DNA of 64,000 bases, from the NCBI RefSeq assembly GCF_000208745.1, contig NC_030858.1, forward strand, positions 34,720,803 through 34,784,802. Reading direction: 5' to 3'. The stretch comes from Theobroma cacao. Lineage: Eukaryota > Streptophyta > Magnoliopsida > Malvales > Malvaceae. Below, one piece after another: positions 22,007 to 37,100 of the stretch; positions within the stretch are counted from its first letter, which is position 1, and every line of letters starts with the position of its first letter. The notes below the pieces were generated by a model, which was given only the letters and a program-made list of their open reading frames with translations, was not told the origin of the DNA and searched no databases. The translations under genes were made by a program, and so were the position numbers.

Positions 22007-25000
22007 AACGAGGATACTTGTTATTGAAAGAGTATAGTAGATGGTAGATGCTGTGGAATATTATGAAGAAGAGGGTGACCCCATGTTGCAGAAAATGGGG
22101 CCTAAGAACTCCCCAAGTTATGGCTGTATAAGGAAAAGGATCCCGATGTGTCAATGTTAAAAATTGATCCATCAAACGGCAGTTCCAAAAAGCCAAAGCA
22201 GGAGACAGGAAGTTGAGAAGACTTGCCAACTAACCATTTAAAGTATCCAAACAATTATTGTATTCTGCACACACATGTATCAGGTTTAGAATTAGATTTA
22301 GAATTAAAAAAAAAAATTACTTGGAAATGAGGGGCAGATTCAAGGCTGAAGTTAGCCCCAGATTCACTCTGAAGAAAGTGTAGTAACATTTTTACAAGGA
22401 TAATTATTGATAGAACCCCACATCGTGTGAGAAAATGAAAACAGTGGAGAAAGATATGGGCAAATGCTCTTTGGAACAATGTGGGGAATGCCCCGGAATA
22501 CTAAGGCTGAGAAACAAAAATGCCCGTCGGGATTGTTCAATCTAAGATTTGTGTATAATGCAACAAGCACGGCTGAAGTAAAAACAATAAATTTGCTTGT
22601 GAAATCCATCCATGCATTGTTAAAACAATACTGTGGGGAACTTAGCACTGAAATTTTTAACTAACTGTCAGGTTGTAGCTGAAGTTTTTTATTTGTTCCA
22701 CTTCATGGTTCAGTCTTTTTCATCATTCATTACATTATCAGGGTTTATCACTCTGCATCACCCTATCTTTTCCTTTAATGAGGTGAGTAACTGTCGCAGA
22801 AAGCTACATTTGTCGCCTCCAAATCCTGTCATCGCCACCTATGAAATGAAAAAGGTACTCTGTTAGCTATGGGGTCCTTGAGAGAAATTGTTGCAATGAG
22901 TGCCTGAAACAAGGGCACCATTGTTTGTCGCAATCATAGGTAGAGTTTTTCCATCATAATTGAGAAAGATAAATTAATGCAGTCTGACACAGTTTGGTTG
23001 TTACATTTATAATGCCACCTTGTCCTTGTTTCATTGATTATTTGTTACTGCCACTATTCTATACCTGTAATATTGATAGGAAAACCTTGTGCTTTGCAAC
23101 GATAATGGCATATTCACTTTGGTGACGCTGTCACTCAGAGCAGTTGGCAACAGTTAAGGCTCATTATTATATTTATGAACATTGCTTGCAACATTAGAGT
23201 ATATACCATGGACTACAAACGAATCTGGAAAAAATATGGATTACAGGGTTATCTTAGTTGGTAAGTGGGGTATATATCCTCCTCACCTATTAGAACCAAT
23301 TTAAATACCAAGACAAGAAATTTGTATTGTACAAAAAAGAAAGAAAAGTTAAAAGAATAAGTCAATATGCTTCAATAGCAGCAGTTGATCATGGGCACAA
23401 CTTGGTCCAGGAAAAGGAATTAGCCTCATTCTTTGTTTGTTTGAGGGCTATGAATATACTTAACCTACTTCAAGCCAAAGAGAACTATATCTTTTCTTAT
23501 GTATTTCTTCAACATTGGATGTATAAATTGTTCTCAACCTTGATTTGTTGTTAATCTTCCATTCAAGTTGGCTATGTCTTCTATCTCTTAAATTGCTGCA
23601 CAAAATTTTTCTCTGTTTGCTCTTGTTATAAGTTTCTTGTTTTGAAGGGCATGTGCCCAAAAGGGTTCTGTGACAATCATACAATCATGAAAAGGCTGAT
23701 TATACAAGGTCGGTTAATGCCTGGAGCACCTTGTTTTTGAATTCCTTTCCTTAAAATAAATTGTCAGAAAACTTTATTTGGAAGTTTCCATAATCTATAT
23801 GACCTCCAATTAAAAATTCAATTATCTTTCATAAGGCCCAATAGGCCAATCATTGTTAGCAGTCCTTGGAGATTTAAATAGAAACAGGTTTTGCAGGCCT
23901 CCCAATTCACTCAATCAAAACATTAACCTACTCTCTCTTATTATATATGCCAGTTGCAGATATATTATTACTGCACCTTTTGGATGATATATTTTAAGTC
24001 TGCTTGTATGTCTCTCTCTTTATCTCTCCCATTAGTTGAAGTAAAAGTGACAAAAGTTAGCTGAGATAATGAGGCTTCTATTAGAAGAAACATACAATGA
24101 GCATTATTTAAGTTTAATCTTTGAAAGCCATTGTTCCATCATCAATGGAAAGGGTTAGATTCCTAATGTGAAAACGGGTACTCAAAAAATGTTGCTGAAA
24201 AAAGAAATAACAATATGTTAAGATAATGCAGAATGCATAATTCATCCCACCAGCTGCAAATGGTTGGGACAAGACATGAAAGGTAAGCATGAAGTTGTTT
24301 CTTGTAAACTACCTTGTAATAAAGTGACTGAAAGAAGAAAAAGATTAGAAATGATTATGGGTACTGTTTGTGTCTCAGCACACAGATACAGTTCATCTGC
24401 TGTTCATCCTAGTAGCTGTGGTTATAATTTCAAAATGGGAGCCGATGCTTCAACTCTAAGTTTAATCAAGAGAAGCTTTTCCATAAATGAAGTACAGTAT
24501 GTTTATATTTTTATGTATGGCTTCATGTTACTTTAGAGAGAAGTTTACTTGTGTAATTCAATTTGTAGATGTACTTTGTATGAATGGATGCAATGATTTC
24601 AGGATTTGGAATAGTTTAACATTTTCATCAATCTAGAACATTAAGGAAATCCTGGGAATGTATGCAAGGAAACAATAAGAAATGTTGACAAGGGGGAAAT
24701 CCAATGCAGAAACGGTTGTCATTATAGTTTTAAATAGGTCAGAGGTAAAAGGTTGATGAGTGAAGTTAAGGCTTTCTTTTCTTGGCTGATGAAAAGTTTA
24801 GAACAGTTTTTAATCTCTAAATAATGCAGCAATAATTCCCACAGTTGAAGTCTTGGAAAGGAATCAAGTAAATTAGAAAAGGGACCAGAAAGGAATCATT
24901 AACAGGCTGGCAAATCCCCTTTATAGGGTTCTGAATACAAATCCAAGGATTTAACAGAAACATATAAATACTGGGAATTTGATAAATTAACTGTGATTAC

Positions 25001-25464
25001 AAGTTCACCCTTCCATTCATCACTTTATTCCCTTCAAAAACCTTGAGTAAAAACTAACAAATGGGAAACCCAAAAATAAAAATCCAAAATAAATAAGAGA
25101 AAGGAAAAAAAAAATCTCACAATTACAGGCAAACTGTCCAAAGAAAATAACATCATCTCCCTGTTGTCTTTACTACAGGCTCGTTTAGCATTTTCTTTGT
25201 CCTTGACACTGTATAATATATTGGCATAACAACAGCATTTGTTTTCTGGTGAATTCTCCATTTACTGGAATGATTCTGAGGGAGAGATGGCGACAGCCTT
25301 TGGGCTGAATATGTTGAATGACCTATTTCTGTTTGAATGAGCTAAAAATAAGTGATAGTTGCAGTCAAATGTTGCAGACAGACTCCCACTTATACTTAAT
25401 ACTTTTGCTTGTGGGGGAGAAAAAACACTGATACACCAACACAAATGCTACCAGGACTCTGCCA
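22007..25464. other. Intergenic, no gene recognised
   Basis: AT-rich DNA with scattered short ORFs lacking conserved motifs. The last few hundred bases before 25465 are probably the 3' UTR of the CslA gene on the minus strand. Confidence 0.5.
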
Positions 25465-28400
25465 CTAGATGATGGTGCCAACGTAGCCAATTCCTGTGAT
25501 GAAGAAGGTAATTGTTTGGAGGAAGAGGTATACAAAGTAGTTGTTCTTCCCATGGACAAAATCATAGCATCCACAAATGAAGAGGAATGCTGCAAATCCC
25601 AACTCCAATGTGTTGAGTCTGTTAAGAAAACAAGGACAAGAAATTACACAGAAAAATTGACAACAGCTAAGTATCCTTCCTGGTAGTGGTAAATAAACGA
25701 AGGGGTAAAAAAAAACCTATACTAGTGGTCCCTAAATATAACATTCACATATTATAATATTGTCTTATATAAATTTTTTATTCAGAGAAGACTTAGTAAG
25801 TTTCCAGACATATCTATTGGTAGAAGCTAAGTAGCTAACAATAGAATCATGTGAAGTTAGCTAGGATAGGAGCCTTATCCCTTTGCAACTACAATAACAA
25901 TGAAATCCATAGAATGTACTATCTCTGATCACTTTGGCTGTCTATTTAATAAGGTGCCAACCTGAAGAATCTCAACCACCATACTGCAGAGAGCAATGCA
26001 CTAAATATTTGACCATTAGAACTTATGGGGTTAGGTTGAGTAGGCAAATATTTTTTTTTGTTTATAATATGCAGATTTGGTGGGCAGTATTTTATAGAAA
26101 TAAAAATAAGAAAGATGACCTGAGACGAATCTTAAATTCTTTATGGCAATTGGATTAAGGGTGAAGATGAGTTCTTACCTATCAGTAAATTTGAATCTAA
26201 ATTTCCTGGGTGCTTTTGCATTTGTCTTGTTCTTAGCAGCATCTGCTGCTTTCTTGACAGCATCTCCTAGTTTCTCAGTGACAACCCACTCATTGGCTCT
26301 GCCTGCCTCCAGGAGACCGATAAATGTTGCCTTAGTCCGGTGCAATGACATCACATTCTCGAAAAGAATCCAGTAAAATAATAGGTGGATGGATCTGCAA
26401 ATGCAAAGAAAATTAGTCTTTGCTGTTGCAAATCATGTTAAAGTAGATATCACACCAGAGAACCAATTGAGGGTATACTATACCTTGGAGTTCCTACTGA
26501 GTTTAGAATGGTGATGACGGAAGGAATATAAACGGCTCCCCAAATAGGAACTTTAACTTCAGGAACCAAAATGGTAAGCGGAAGAACCACACAGTAAAAG
26601 AAAAAGGTGACCATATGAGCAATGATCTTTCGGACGAAGAAGAAGCTGTAGATAACATATACTTTCTTCCAGAATTTCACTTTCTGCAATACGTAATAAG
26701 AAAAATCAATTAACTGTATAAGATGTAAAAGGAGAACGGAAAGCCTTAAAACTACTAGCTTATATGTATGAGAAAATTTACAGCAGTCCTGAAGCTGAAC
26801 TAACCTTATTCTGAATGATTTCCCACACCATTTTCCTGAATAGATTAGCAGGACCACAAGACCACCTATGCTGCTGGAAGCGGAAGGCCTTAAAAGTACT
26901 AGGAAGTTCACTTTTCACCTAAGGAAGACATAGAGAAGCATAAGTCACCTGCTCACTGGAGGGGGACTATGCATTGCATAATCACAGAGAAATAATACCT
27001 GAAGATCACCAAGGTAAACAAATTTCCATCCCCTAAGACTAGATCGGACAGCAAGGTCCATGTCCTCCACGGTGGTTCTATCCTTCCACCCACCTGCCTC
27101 ATTAATGGCAGCAATTCTCCAAATACCAGCAGTTCCTGCATTTGGATCATGCATAAATTTAAGTTATAGTAATTGACAACAGCCACTAGATAGGGAATCT
27201 AATGCACAATCTTGATGTTTACATGATTAATTACCATCATTCATGAATAATTTGATGACTCTGACAAGGGTTAAAAATAGCAGAGTTGCTTTGATCTTTC
27301 AAGTATTTAAGTAGTAATTTAAATTTTGTTATGTATTTACCCTCAAGCAGCATTGGAGGAATCAAATCAGACACCAAATCTGTCCTGAGCAAAGCAGACT
27401 TCTAACAACACTCTAACTGTCAACTTTAACATCTACAAATTTTCAGCTCAAGCATCTTTGAAAGGCTCAAACTAAGTACATTGTTTATCATGAAAATTAT
27501 GAAAATTCTATGACACTCTAGCAGACAACCTTGTTGAGTTGGTCAATTCGTTGCTAGAAAATTGTTCCCAGTTCCAGTCACCCTCAAGCACCAACTACAT
27601 CTATTTGTAAAAGCAAGAGTCACCATCACTTAACTGGTAAACTAAGAACTTTGAGGAAGTCTTAGGCTCCTAGCAGATGTCACCCAAATTGATTTGGAAA
27701 ATAAATACAATAAGGAGGAGAAATGTAGTTAGCTTAACCAAACAGGCACGAACCAAAACTAATTGTTAAATGAATAACGAGAAAAATAGGTTTTACCATT
27801 AAAACCAAAGAAAGCATGTGTTGCTGACCCAACTTCCTGTTCCACTGTGAAATGGTAATCCAATGACATCTCCTGCATTCTTGTCAACAAGCATTCGTCC
27901 GCGTTCACTGCAAAACGATCCGCTTTAATAAAATCTTTCCAAATAATAATGTGCGTTATAATTATTTAATTTCATCAAATTCGTAGTAACGTGCATATCT
28001 TGTACGGATAATTAAAATTAAATAATCACGACCCTAAGATTATCCTCACACTTTCTCTATATGAATTGTTAATTTTGTGAGATAAAGTTATTAGTTGAAG
28101 GCACCTTAGGCAGTTATTTTCCGTGTTCGAATCCTAGTAAGGTAGAGGGAAACAAACAAAAATAAAAGTCATTTAGACTTTTTTGTCCTCACATGATTCA
28201 AATCACAATGTGCCACGTCACAAGTGCATGAGGGTTGCTTCTAAAATCTATGTAACTGACTGCCTTATTTTATAATGTTAAATTCATGCACCCAAACAAA
28301 AATTTTGAAACAGTTGTTTTTTGTTTCTCAAGAAAAAAAAATCCCAATGGTACTTGAAAAAAAAAAATCCAAGTGTCGGCAAAGTGGAGTAAGGTCCACT

Positions 28401-30997
28401 ACTGGGGATATAGTACTGCCCGCATCTTAACTTTACCTTTTAGCTGGGCCCCCGTTCTTTTTTTTTTTACTAAAAACGTTAAACGGCACGTGGAAAGTGG
28501 AGTGGCTGCTGCGGTTGAAATGACAATGTTAACCTCCAAGGTCTGAAGAGGACCCTTGCTGTTGACCACGTGACCCGTATAATCTGGGTCGTTGATCAAT
28601 AGAGCAAAATCCCACCCTTTTTTGTTCTTTTATTCTGACGTGACAAAAGCAACCCCAAAATCACATGCAAGTTACTAAAAATAGAAGAACGAAGCCTATT
28701 GATTGAGCTAATCGAGATAAAAGTCATGTCACCGGTCACAAAAAGGCAAATAGTTTTACAATTTTCCTAATAGAACAAAATAAATTCAAAAGACACTAAA
28801 CAAATTTCCACGTCATACATGATATATAAATTTTAATCATATTTACTTCGCGTTAGTAGATATCATTTTCATTTTAATTTTCACACCGAAACGTGTTTTA
28901 TTAAATTGCAATTTCAATGTCAAATTGTTGATTTTTCAATATTAAAAATGACAATTACTTTTTCAAAAATCTTTAAAAAAATATTTGTATCTTAACATAT
29001 AAAATGGTGCTAGAAAGAATTTGCTTAATATCTGGTCAACAGGAAAAAAATGAATAAAAGAAGAATAAATTACAAATATTAAATATATATTGTGATTGTG
29101 TCATCCAAAAAAAGAAAATTGAGAGATTCTTTTTTTTTTATTAACCTTAAAAGCATCATAGATACTATGAAAAACAGATGCTATGAATCAATTAATCGAA
29201 TTTATTTTTTAAAATCATCATAAAAAAAATAAAATAAAATTTTTTGAAACATAAAAAAAGGTGATCTATTTGTTATTATTTATACGAACAAAATATTATG
29301 AATTATGAAAAATTCAACGGAACCCTTCCTCGTGAAGCAAAGAGGGGATGGATCCCGTTGAGTTCTTACACTTTTATGTCTATAACTAAGTTTATCCCAT
29401 TAGTGTAATTTCCTTAACTAATCACATCTTGTAATGCTGCTGCCTACTATTAAGATTGATTAGGTATTATCATACAATACTATAATTCTCATAGATGGGT
29501 CCCATGAACAGTGATATACGGCTGATTAAAGAGATGGCTAAGGGCAAACTGGGGTCCCCACCCCGTGATTGGTGGGTTTTTTTGTGGACCCACTTCTGCC
29601 CCATGCAGTCTGCAACCAATTCCGCCGACAAAAACCAAAACCCAAATAGAGAATTAAAACAAAAAAAAAAAAAGGCGTTCACCAGGGAAAATTGAAAGTT
29701 AAAACCAAATAGTAGTATACCACCGACACTCTTGAGAAATTTAAGCAGTAAGGTAATCAGGTCATTAAATGAGAGTAATTAATTAATTAAATTAAATTAA
29801 GAGAACAAGGTTTAGCTTACCAAATCTCCAGCGAGCTTGAACGAGAGCAATGTCTGGGTTGCGGGCCAAGAAAGGGATGCTTCTTCTAAGGAAGTCTGGC
29901 TCAGGCCTGAAATCGGCATCGAAAATGGCCACATATTCACAGTGTTTGACATAGCTTCTCTTCAACCCTTCTTTCAAGGCTCCAGCTTTGTAACCTGTCC
30001 TGTTTTCCCTGATTTGGTACGTTATGTTTATGCCTTTGCTTGCCCATCTCTGGCACTCCTGCTCTACCATTAGCTACATGATTTTTGAACAAAATCAGCT
30101 CAAACTCAAACCCCATTTCGGCAATTTTAAAAACCACTGGGGATAATAATGAAGAATTCAATGATGGAAGGAAGGTGAGGGGAAATAAATGTTGGGAGTA
30201 AATGAGTTTTTATGCTTTCACAGTTAAAAAATGACAGTAATGCATAATGCTGTAAAAGAAAGAGCTGAAGGTTAGCTGATATGAAGGAAAAAGGATTTGA
30301 TATTATCAAGAGAATTAAAATGCATAATCTTTGGTAAGCAACTGAAGAGGAAATTAAAGGAAATGAGTGAGCCAAATGCATCATGAAAACAAATGGGTAG
30401 AGAAACGTATTAAGATTTTTACCTTGATTGCAGGGTCAGTGGAATCATCGAGTACTTGGATCACAAGACGATCGGAGGGCCATGAGAGTCCACAAGCTGC
30501 TCCAATGGAGATCTTGTAAACCTGTTCCAAGGGACAGAAGAAAAAAATAATCATAAAGCAGCAAACTTTTGAGTTTGAGCCTTTTCCCTGAAACCCAGAA
30601 ACAAAATACCAAAAAGAAACAAGTTCACCGAGAAGAAAACAGAGAAAAAATAGGGAGAGACACTGACCTCTTTTTCATTGAACATTGGGATTTGCACTAA
30701 AACCACGGGGAAATTTGAGCTACCAAGTTCCACATCATCTTGAATAAGCTCAAAGTTGTAACGCTTCTCTGGTTTTTTCCAGAAGAGCTTAACAAGAATA
30801 ATGACTATTCCCATGTAAACACGCTCCATGAAGAGCATGAGTGACATGATTAAGCAAATGTAGACACCAAGTTGCAGTAGAGGAACAATTAATGGTGCTT
30901 TGATAAGCTCCCAAATCAAACCAATTTGACCTGTAATATCATCTCTTGACACTTGAAAGGACTCTGGAATCAGCAGCTTTGGTGAAATTTGAGCCAT
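25465..30997 (-). CDS. CSLA9: Glucomannan 4-beta-mannosyltransferase, CslA family
   Basis: Nine exons on the minus strand: 30997-30668, 30521-30423, 30073-29821, 27907-27797, 27135-26999, 26918-26805, 26683-26484, 26394-26179, 25618-25465, giving 537 residues (the family is about 530). CslA enzymes sit in the Golgi membrane and polymerise GDP-mannose, with or without GDP-glucose, into the (gluco)mannan backbone. They are GT2-family, EC 2.4.1.32. An N-terminal membrane span covers about 37-60. The catalytic signatures are all present: LDDSTD (D135/D136), DAD (195-197), VEDMD (E288/D289) and QQHRW (325-329). Several C-terminal membrane spans end in [12 protein letters not shown]. Intron 3 is long (27908-29820). 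The CSLA9 assignment rests on overall similarity recalled from the family, so another CslA member is possible. Confidence 0.95.
27908..29820 (-). other. Long intron 3 of CslA gene
   Basis: 1.9 kb, AT-rich, with GTAAGC/CAG borders on the minus strand. It contains a weak Pol III B-box-like GTTCGAATCC at 28124-28133, perhaps a degraded SINE, but no A-rich tail or full tRNA-like head could be shown. Confidence 0.6.
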
Positions 30998-31133
30998 CTC
31001 TGCCTGTCTCCCACTCAGCAGAGAAGAGGAAAACAGAGAAAAAACAGGGGATAAGAAATAAAGATACCAAGAAAAGCCAAAAAAGAATCTCTCTCAGTGG
31101 TTTTTTGTGAACAATGTAGTTGAAAATGGGGCT

Positions 31134-31143
31134 TTATATAACT
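31134..31143 (-). promoter_or_regulatory. TATA box of CslA gene
   Basis: On the minus strand the sequence reads TTATATAAAG, about 140 bases upstream of the CslA ATG at 30997. This would leave a leader of roughly 110 bases. GA-rich tracts occur further upstream (31350-31420). Confidence 0.6.
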
Positions 31144-34100
31144 TGGAAGAAGCCTTTGATTATATCGAAACTAACACAAAAAAGTTAAGAACCAAATTCA
31201 AATCTGTCACTCGCTCCTCTAATTATCCCAGAGATGGGAAGAACAGAAGTAGCTATTTGCCAGCCCTCCTCTTGCTCTCTCACAACTATGCCAGCCAATG
31301 CAGATTCCGTTTCTTTCTATCAAAATGAAACAGAAACAGATGGTACTGCAAGAGAGAGAGGAATGCGGAGAGACTCTGAGGGAGGAAAGCAGGGCAATAG
31401 ATAGAGAGAGAAAGATGGGCCTTTTATCGTCAGATTTGGTCCTATTTGGACTTTAATTACTCCCCTTCTCCTATTAATTTTCTTTTGTAGTAATACTTTT
31501 TTTTGGTGACCATAAAAGCTGAGAACATTAACTGTTCCAACTAGAGGGGTGAGTGGACTTTTTGATTAGTTCAGTTTGCAAGATTACAAGGATTTTTTCT
31601 TGGCAAGGACCTTTTTGTCATTATACAAGAAAAGATTAATTGAGTTACTGATATAACCCACCCAAGAGTATGAATTTCTTTTCACTTTTTGGATGCTGTG
31701 GCATTTTCTGATTGATTAGTTGTAAGCTGCTCCAATGGCAAAAGCCAAAGATTAAACACTTTCACTTTTTCAGGGAATTGTCATTAACTGCCTGTACCTT
31801 AAAGTTAAAAAAAGTACATCTGGGAGAGGATTGAAGAAGGCTCTAAAGGAGAGACTCCTTGTGAGGGCAAGAATCAGGTTCATGTTACTAGTAAAAAATT
31901 GCCGCAGACAAAGCACAACCTGGAGAGGTAGTTTTCCCTTCCCATTCCCATTTTTATCTACCCAAGCCAATGTATTTTTCTTGGTGCATTGTGAGTTTCT
32001 GAACTGGTTGACTGAAATACCTTATCCCACTCTCCTCCTAGCATTAATCAAATGTGACCACACTAAAATTTGTCATTGAAATTACTGTTACCACCAAAAT
32101 TTACTTCTCTGTTCTCACTCTGTTATCATTGGAAACGTATGGTTTTTTCTTGTTATTTGTCAGCTTCATTTTTAGTGCTTAGACTTGAATGAGGTTTACC
32201 AGATCACACAATCCTTCATTAGTTACTTTTAAATGCATGACAAGAAGATTTAATTGCTCATAAATATTATTTTCTGAATAAGAACTAAAGCGTTAACTAG
32301 AATGAGACAAATAAGAGCAAATGTCTTGTTTCCGAATCAACTTTGTTCTACTCTAAATAAGAAGGGGTAGTTGCAAAATATGAATCCCGTTATGAAGATA
32401 CTTTAACAATTCTAACCTTCTTATGTCTGCAAAATAGGTGCCCAATTAATAGCTTTAATGGCCATGAACAAAACAACAAAAACCATTCTTGTAAGTATCA
32501 TCTTCTCTTTATTGATTGTTTGATTACCCTTTAAGTGAAAATTTTCAAATGCATTGCATTTATGCAAAGAGACATGAATCTTATAGACCCATATTCAGCT
32601 CAAAGGAGGCTGGCACCATCTGATTTGGGACCCAAATTCTATCTCCCAAACGGTAGTTCATTGATTGATTTGACCCTCTAAGCTGACGAGAGAAAATTAA
32701 GATGAGGGGAATGTCTAGCAATTATTTCCATTGCCTTTGCTCTATATGCCTGCGAAGCTAGGAGCATTTGATGTGGACTGTACTTTTCAAAGAAGTGCCT
32801 AAGCTTTTGTGACATTAGTGAAATAAATTAGATACTGTGGGTTCTGAAACACCATGAATGTTTATTATTCCTTTAGAAAAAGGATATACCCTCGATGACT
32901 TTGTCTGCAAGAAAGCTTAAGAAGCTCTCATTTCATGTTATATGGATTAAGGAAATCAATATATTGTGAAATGCTAAGCTTTAAGTTAAGTCATAAAACT
33001 TACCAAAAAGGTTCAATGATAATAGCAAGATTTTTCCTTTTTTAAAGTTATCATGTTGAGGATAGAGTACAATTGATAATGTATTCTAGCAGGCAGAAGG
33101 AAATGACTGTAAAAATCCGATAGCTGAAAATCTTCTGCAGCTGTTATCATACATTATTCAGTCTAAAAGTTTGTTAGCAAAGAGCTATTTTGTATAAATT
33201 TGATTAGATTTTTCCTTTCTGGGGGAGCACAGTTGAATCTCATGAAAATGAGTACTCATTCTATAGTTTTATATATATTTTTTATACAAAAAAAAGGGGC
33301 CAAGATCAGGACTAAAATTGGTAATTTGAGATGGAGGAGAACAGAAGAAAAGGGCCCAAGAACAAAACAGTTTTGCTCTTTAATTCTCTCAACTAAATTG
33401 GCATATATAATTGATGTTATGATATGGAAAGAGGAAAAATATTATGCATACGAGTATATGAATAATTCAAACCTTAATAAAGCCTATACCCAATTATCAT
33501 GTGAGATAGGACCAAGTATTAAAATTGTGGCTGGCTAGATGGCTTTGATTCAACTATTACAATTCCTCTTAGGATGCTTTATTAGACCCGTGAAATGACA
33601 AGAGAATTAGTGCTATAAACATGCTTCTTTCGTTGATTACGTGATTGTTTTCAGTGTACAAAATGATGTAGTTTCCCATCGTAATCAAAAACAATGAAGA
33701 AAAAAAAATATGAAAGCATATCCCTTTTTTGTTTTTGTATTTTTATGCACAATCTCTCCGCACATAGTGCCACTCAACCAGGTGCTTTTAAGTCCATCAA
33801 CTTCAAACCTAATACAACTTTAGTAGTAGTACCAGTAGTAGTATTTTGTCATTTTCATCGCTTTCTATTGCGTTAATTAGCAACTGTTTCAAGTTGACTG
33901 CAAACCATAGTTTGACTATGGCGAAATTAATAGATTTGTATATTCAATTAAACGTGATGGTGCAAATTGCAAAATTTGGGAGGCTTATGCATCTGAAACC
34001 GGCAAGTGGCTTTTTAAGATCACAAAATTACTGAAGCCTGGTGCATGTTTTGAGCCTAGAGCGGTGTGATCCATGCTTTTGTCCCCTATCTCACCAAGAT

Positions 34101-37100
34101 AATGTATGGAAAAAGATAGGCTCACGTTCCGTTCTTTACTGAAATTCTGCACTTTCTATTATAAACATAATTCGATCTTGACTAGTGTTCCTCTTTTTTC
34201 AAGTCCAAAATGTACAACCATGTGAAGCCTACAAGACCAAATCCAAAACGAAGAATTCCCAGCACAAAAAAATAAAAATAAAAATTATAGAGATATATCT
34301 TATTCTTGTTTATTCGACATTTGTGATATATTTTTCTTGCCGAATCATGTGGATCTTTAATGTCATTTGCATCTTAATTGAAGAATTAGCTGCTTTAATT
34401 AATCAAGCAAGTGCTATGATCCTTGACACCAGGGTCATCATGTTTGTCTTTTTGTCAAATTTTGGGACATCGTTCTCTTAATTCTAGAATTTCACCACAT
34501 TTACTAGCTGATAATGAGTCAAACATTGAAGGAAAGGGATACAAAAAAAAAACAAAAACACATGTTGTGAATTCAGCAAGCCATGTGCCGGACTTGGTCT
34601 TTCCATTTTCTAATGTTCAGCACACCTTACTTTCTTGTCCAACTGCTAAAACTGTCCTTCCATATGTTACATCCAGTGGGAGTAAGTACTCCTTCCTGAT
34701 CACGTTTACCTTGTTTGGTGAAATGAGGAATTACCTTGCACATCAGATCAGATGCTGGACACTTACATGCTGTATCTCTGAGCATCCTGTTGGTTGGAGG
34801 AAATTAAGATGCAAATAGTCAACAGTTTTAACAAATGATATAATCAGAAATATATAGCAAAATATGAGACATTAATGCATTTTGTAAGTTTGTCCGAAAG
34901 AAGAAGAAAATCTGTAAGTTGGATACTAAAGATCCAGTTGGTAAGGCAATTTAGGGCAAACAGACTAACCCACAATCTTTATGGCCGGTAGTCTAGATCC
35001 TCCTCCATGGCATTGGAAAGCTGAGGCTAATCACGAAAATAATGTGCCAAAAAGTTAGACATGGGTGACCTACCATGGTAAGAATGGGATGTGGAGCCCT
35101 TTTTGTCTCCACCTCTTTTCTTTTCTTGTCTTCACAATAATTCATTCTTATATCAAACACTATTTTTCTATTAGCAATAAAAAATTTCCATAATATCAAA
35201 AAAAAAAAAAATTAATTCCATTGTACCAAGTAATTAAAATTTATTGGTGCATGATTGATGCGATCATGAAGTCTTAATTAATTCTTATAATATGTTCAGA
35301 ATTATTGAATATTTATTCTACTTTTTACTTATATAAATAATCTCATAGTAAATTATAAATTAAATATATATTGAAAAAAAAATCAAGATAATCCATTAGT
35401 CTAGTTAGGTGGCTTTCAAGTCCTAAATAGGCCAATGGGTTTCTTTTACAAATTAAAAGCCCTGGCAAGATTTTACACAGGCTAGATACTGGTAAAGCTT
35501 ATTGGCCAAAATAAAGAAGATATTTGGTGAAGCTTCTATGGAGAACTAGTCTACATGTGACCAATTATTATATATTACAACTTCCTTCTTTCAAGTTCCA
35601 TTCCCTAATATTAAATTAATTACATTTTGATTATTCAACCATTGGGTTCTTTTTCTTTTTCTTTGTATCTTGTGATGTTTTACTTTGCTATATTATACTT
35701 AAAACCGTATTGAGAAATATTCTACTAAATTCCTATGGGGAAAAAGAAATTGGAAAAGAGAAGTTTGGTGGTCAAAGTAAGCAGCATCTTTTTATTACAT
35801 AAGACTGTTATAAAGAAGTAGCACCAACACAATTTCTTTGTCATTTATCGTAGAGTTTTGCATGGTCCAACTAGCACAAAAGTTTTGCGCTTTGTGAGGG
35901 GCGGGAAGAAGGAAGAGATTGGTGATGACTGATGAGCCCTACAGCAATAAGGAGACCTAGCTTTTTCCATTTTGTCATGTTTGATTAATATTATAAGCCA
36001 AGACTAGTGAGCAAAAGTCTAATCAAGTTGACAAGTTAAAATTTGTGAATAATTAAGATGGTTAGATTTTTTTTTTTTTAAAATAAATTTTATTCTTTCA
36101 TCACGAGTAATGCCGTAGCAAGTGTTTAACTTAATTGACCAAAGACTTTAAATCTTGAAATCTTTTTCATATTATACCCACAAAATTCATTTATTTTTTT
36201 CAATTAACTACCTTTCATCCAAATTGTAAAGTGAGATTTGCATTTGAATCATATTACACTTAAATATTATTAAAGTTAAAAGGATAATTTGTGTAATTTA
36301 ATTGAAAATAATAATAATAATAATAAGTATGTCTTTCCCAAACCAAGGCATGGGAAGTATTCCCTTTAGACTTATTCTCCATTTGTTATTATATGCTTTT
36401 GTTTTCCAAAATTCCAAGTGGATCGAGCCATATACCTAGCTAACTCTAATACATACAAGTTGAAGTAATCATTAATTAAATTTGATATAACGCCAGCTTA
36501 CCTACCTGATAATTACAGAAGAACCGATTTTTTGTTTTTATTTTTTCCATTCAACAAGATTAATCTATTTATAAGTATTTTTGTACTTATTTCATGAATA
36601 ATAAATGTATAACAGGGGCCAAGGATATGGTCCACCTATTTCTTGCAGTTTGCTGTCCTCACAATGGTCATATACCACAAATTTCATGTCAGTATACAAT
36701 AAATTAATTAATGAACTGATGGGTTTGTAACTTTGATGTCTTTATGCCAAATAAAATTTAAAGATCCTATGAAATGCCTCGACAAGCTGGGTTGGGTCTA
36801 TCCTATCCTCCATGGATAGCAATCTTAAAAATAAAAAGCTTTGATGTCATTATGCACACAAAACTAATGTTGGATTGTTATCTTCTCTCTTCTTTTTCTC
36901 TTGAGGACTCCGAAGCAATGGTTATGGTCATGGTCATGGTGATTATGCTACTATATGTTTTTACCCCCCTTCCTAATAAAAGAAGAGTAAGAAAACAATA
37001 GACACTTAGCTTCATCATGTCGAAGTACAACAAGTATAAATGTGTCCAGCATTGTACTTAACTTCATGATATGTCATTCTCCAGTTCTATATATATGTGC

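Noticed and set aside
28080..28160. SINE in CslA intron 3
   Set aside because: Only a B-box-like GTTCGAATCC is clear; A box, tail and target duplication could not be shown.
30127..30384. Minus-strand ORF inside the CslA gene
   Set aside because: It lies in intron 2 of CslA with no motif.
34423..34818. 131-codon ORF in the long intergenic region
   Set aside because: No recognisable domain, no splice-compatible neighbours, and composition like surrounding non-coding DNA.
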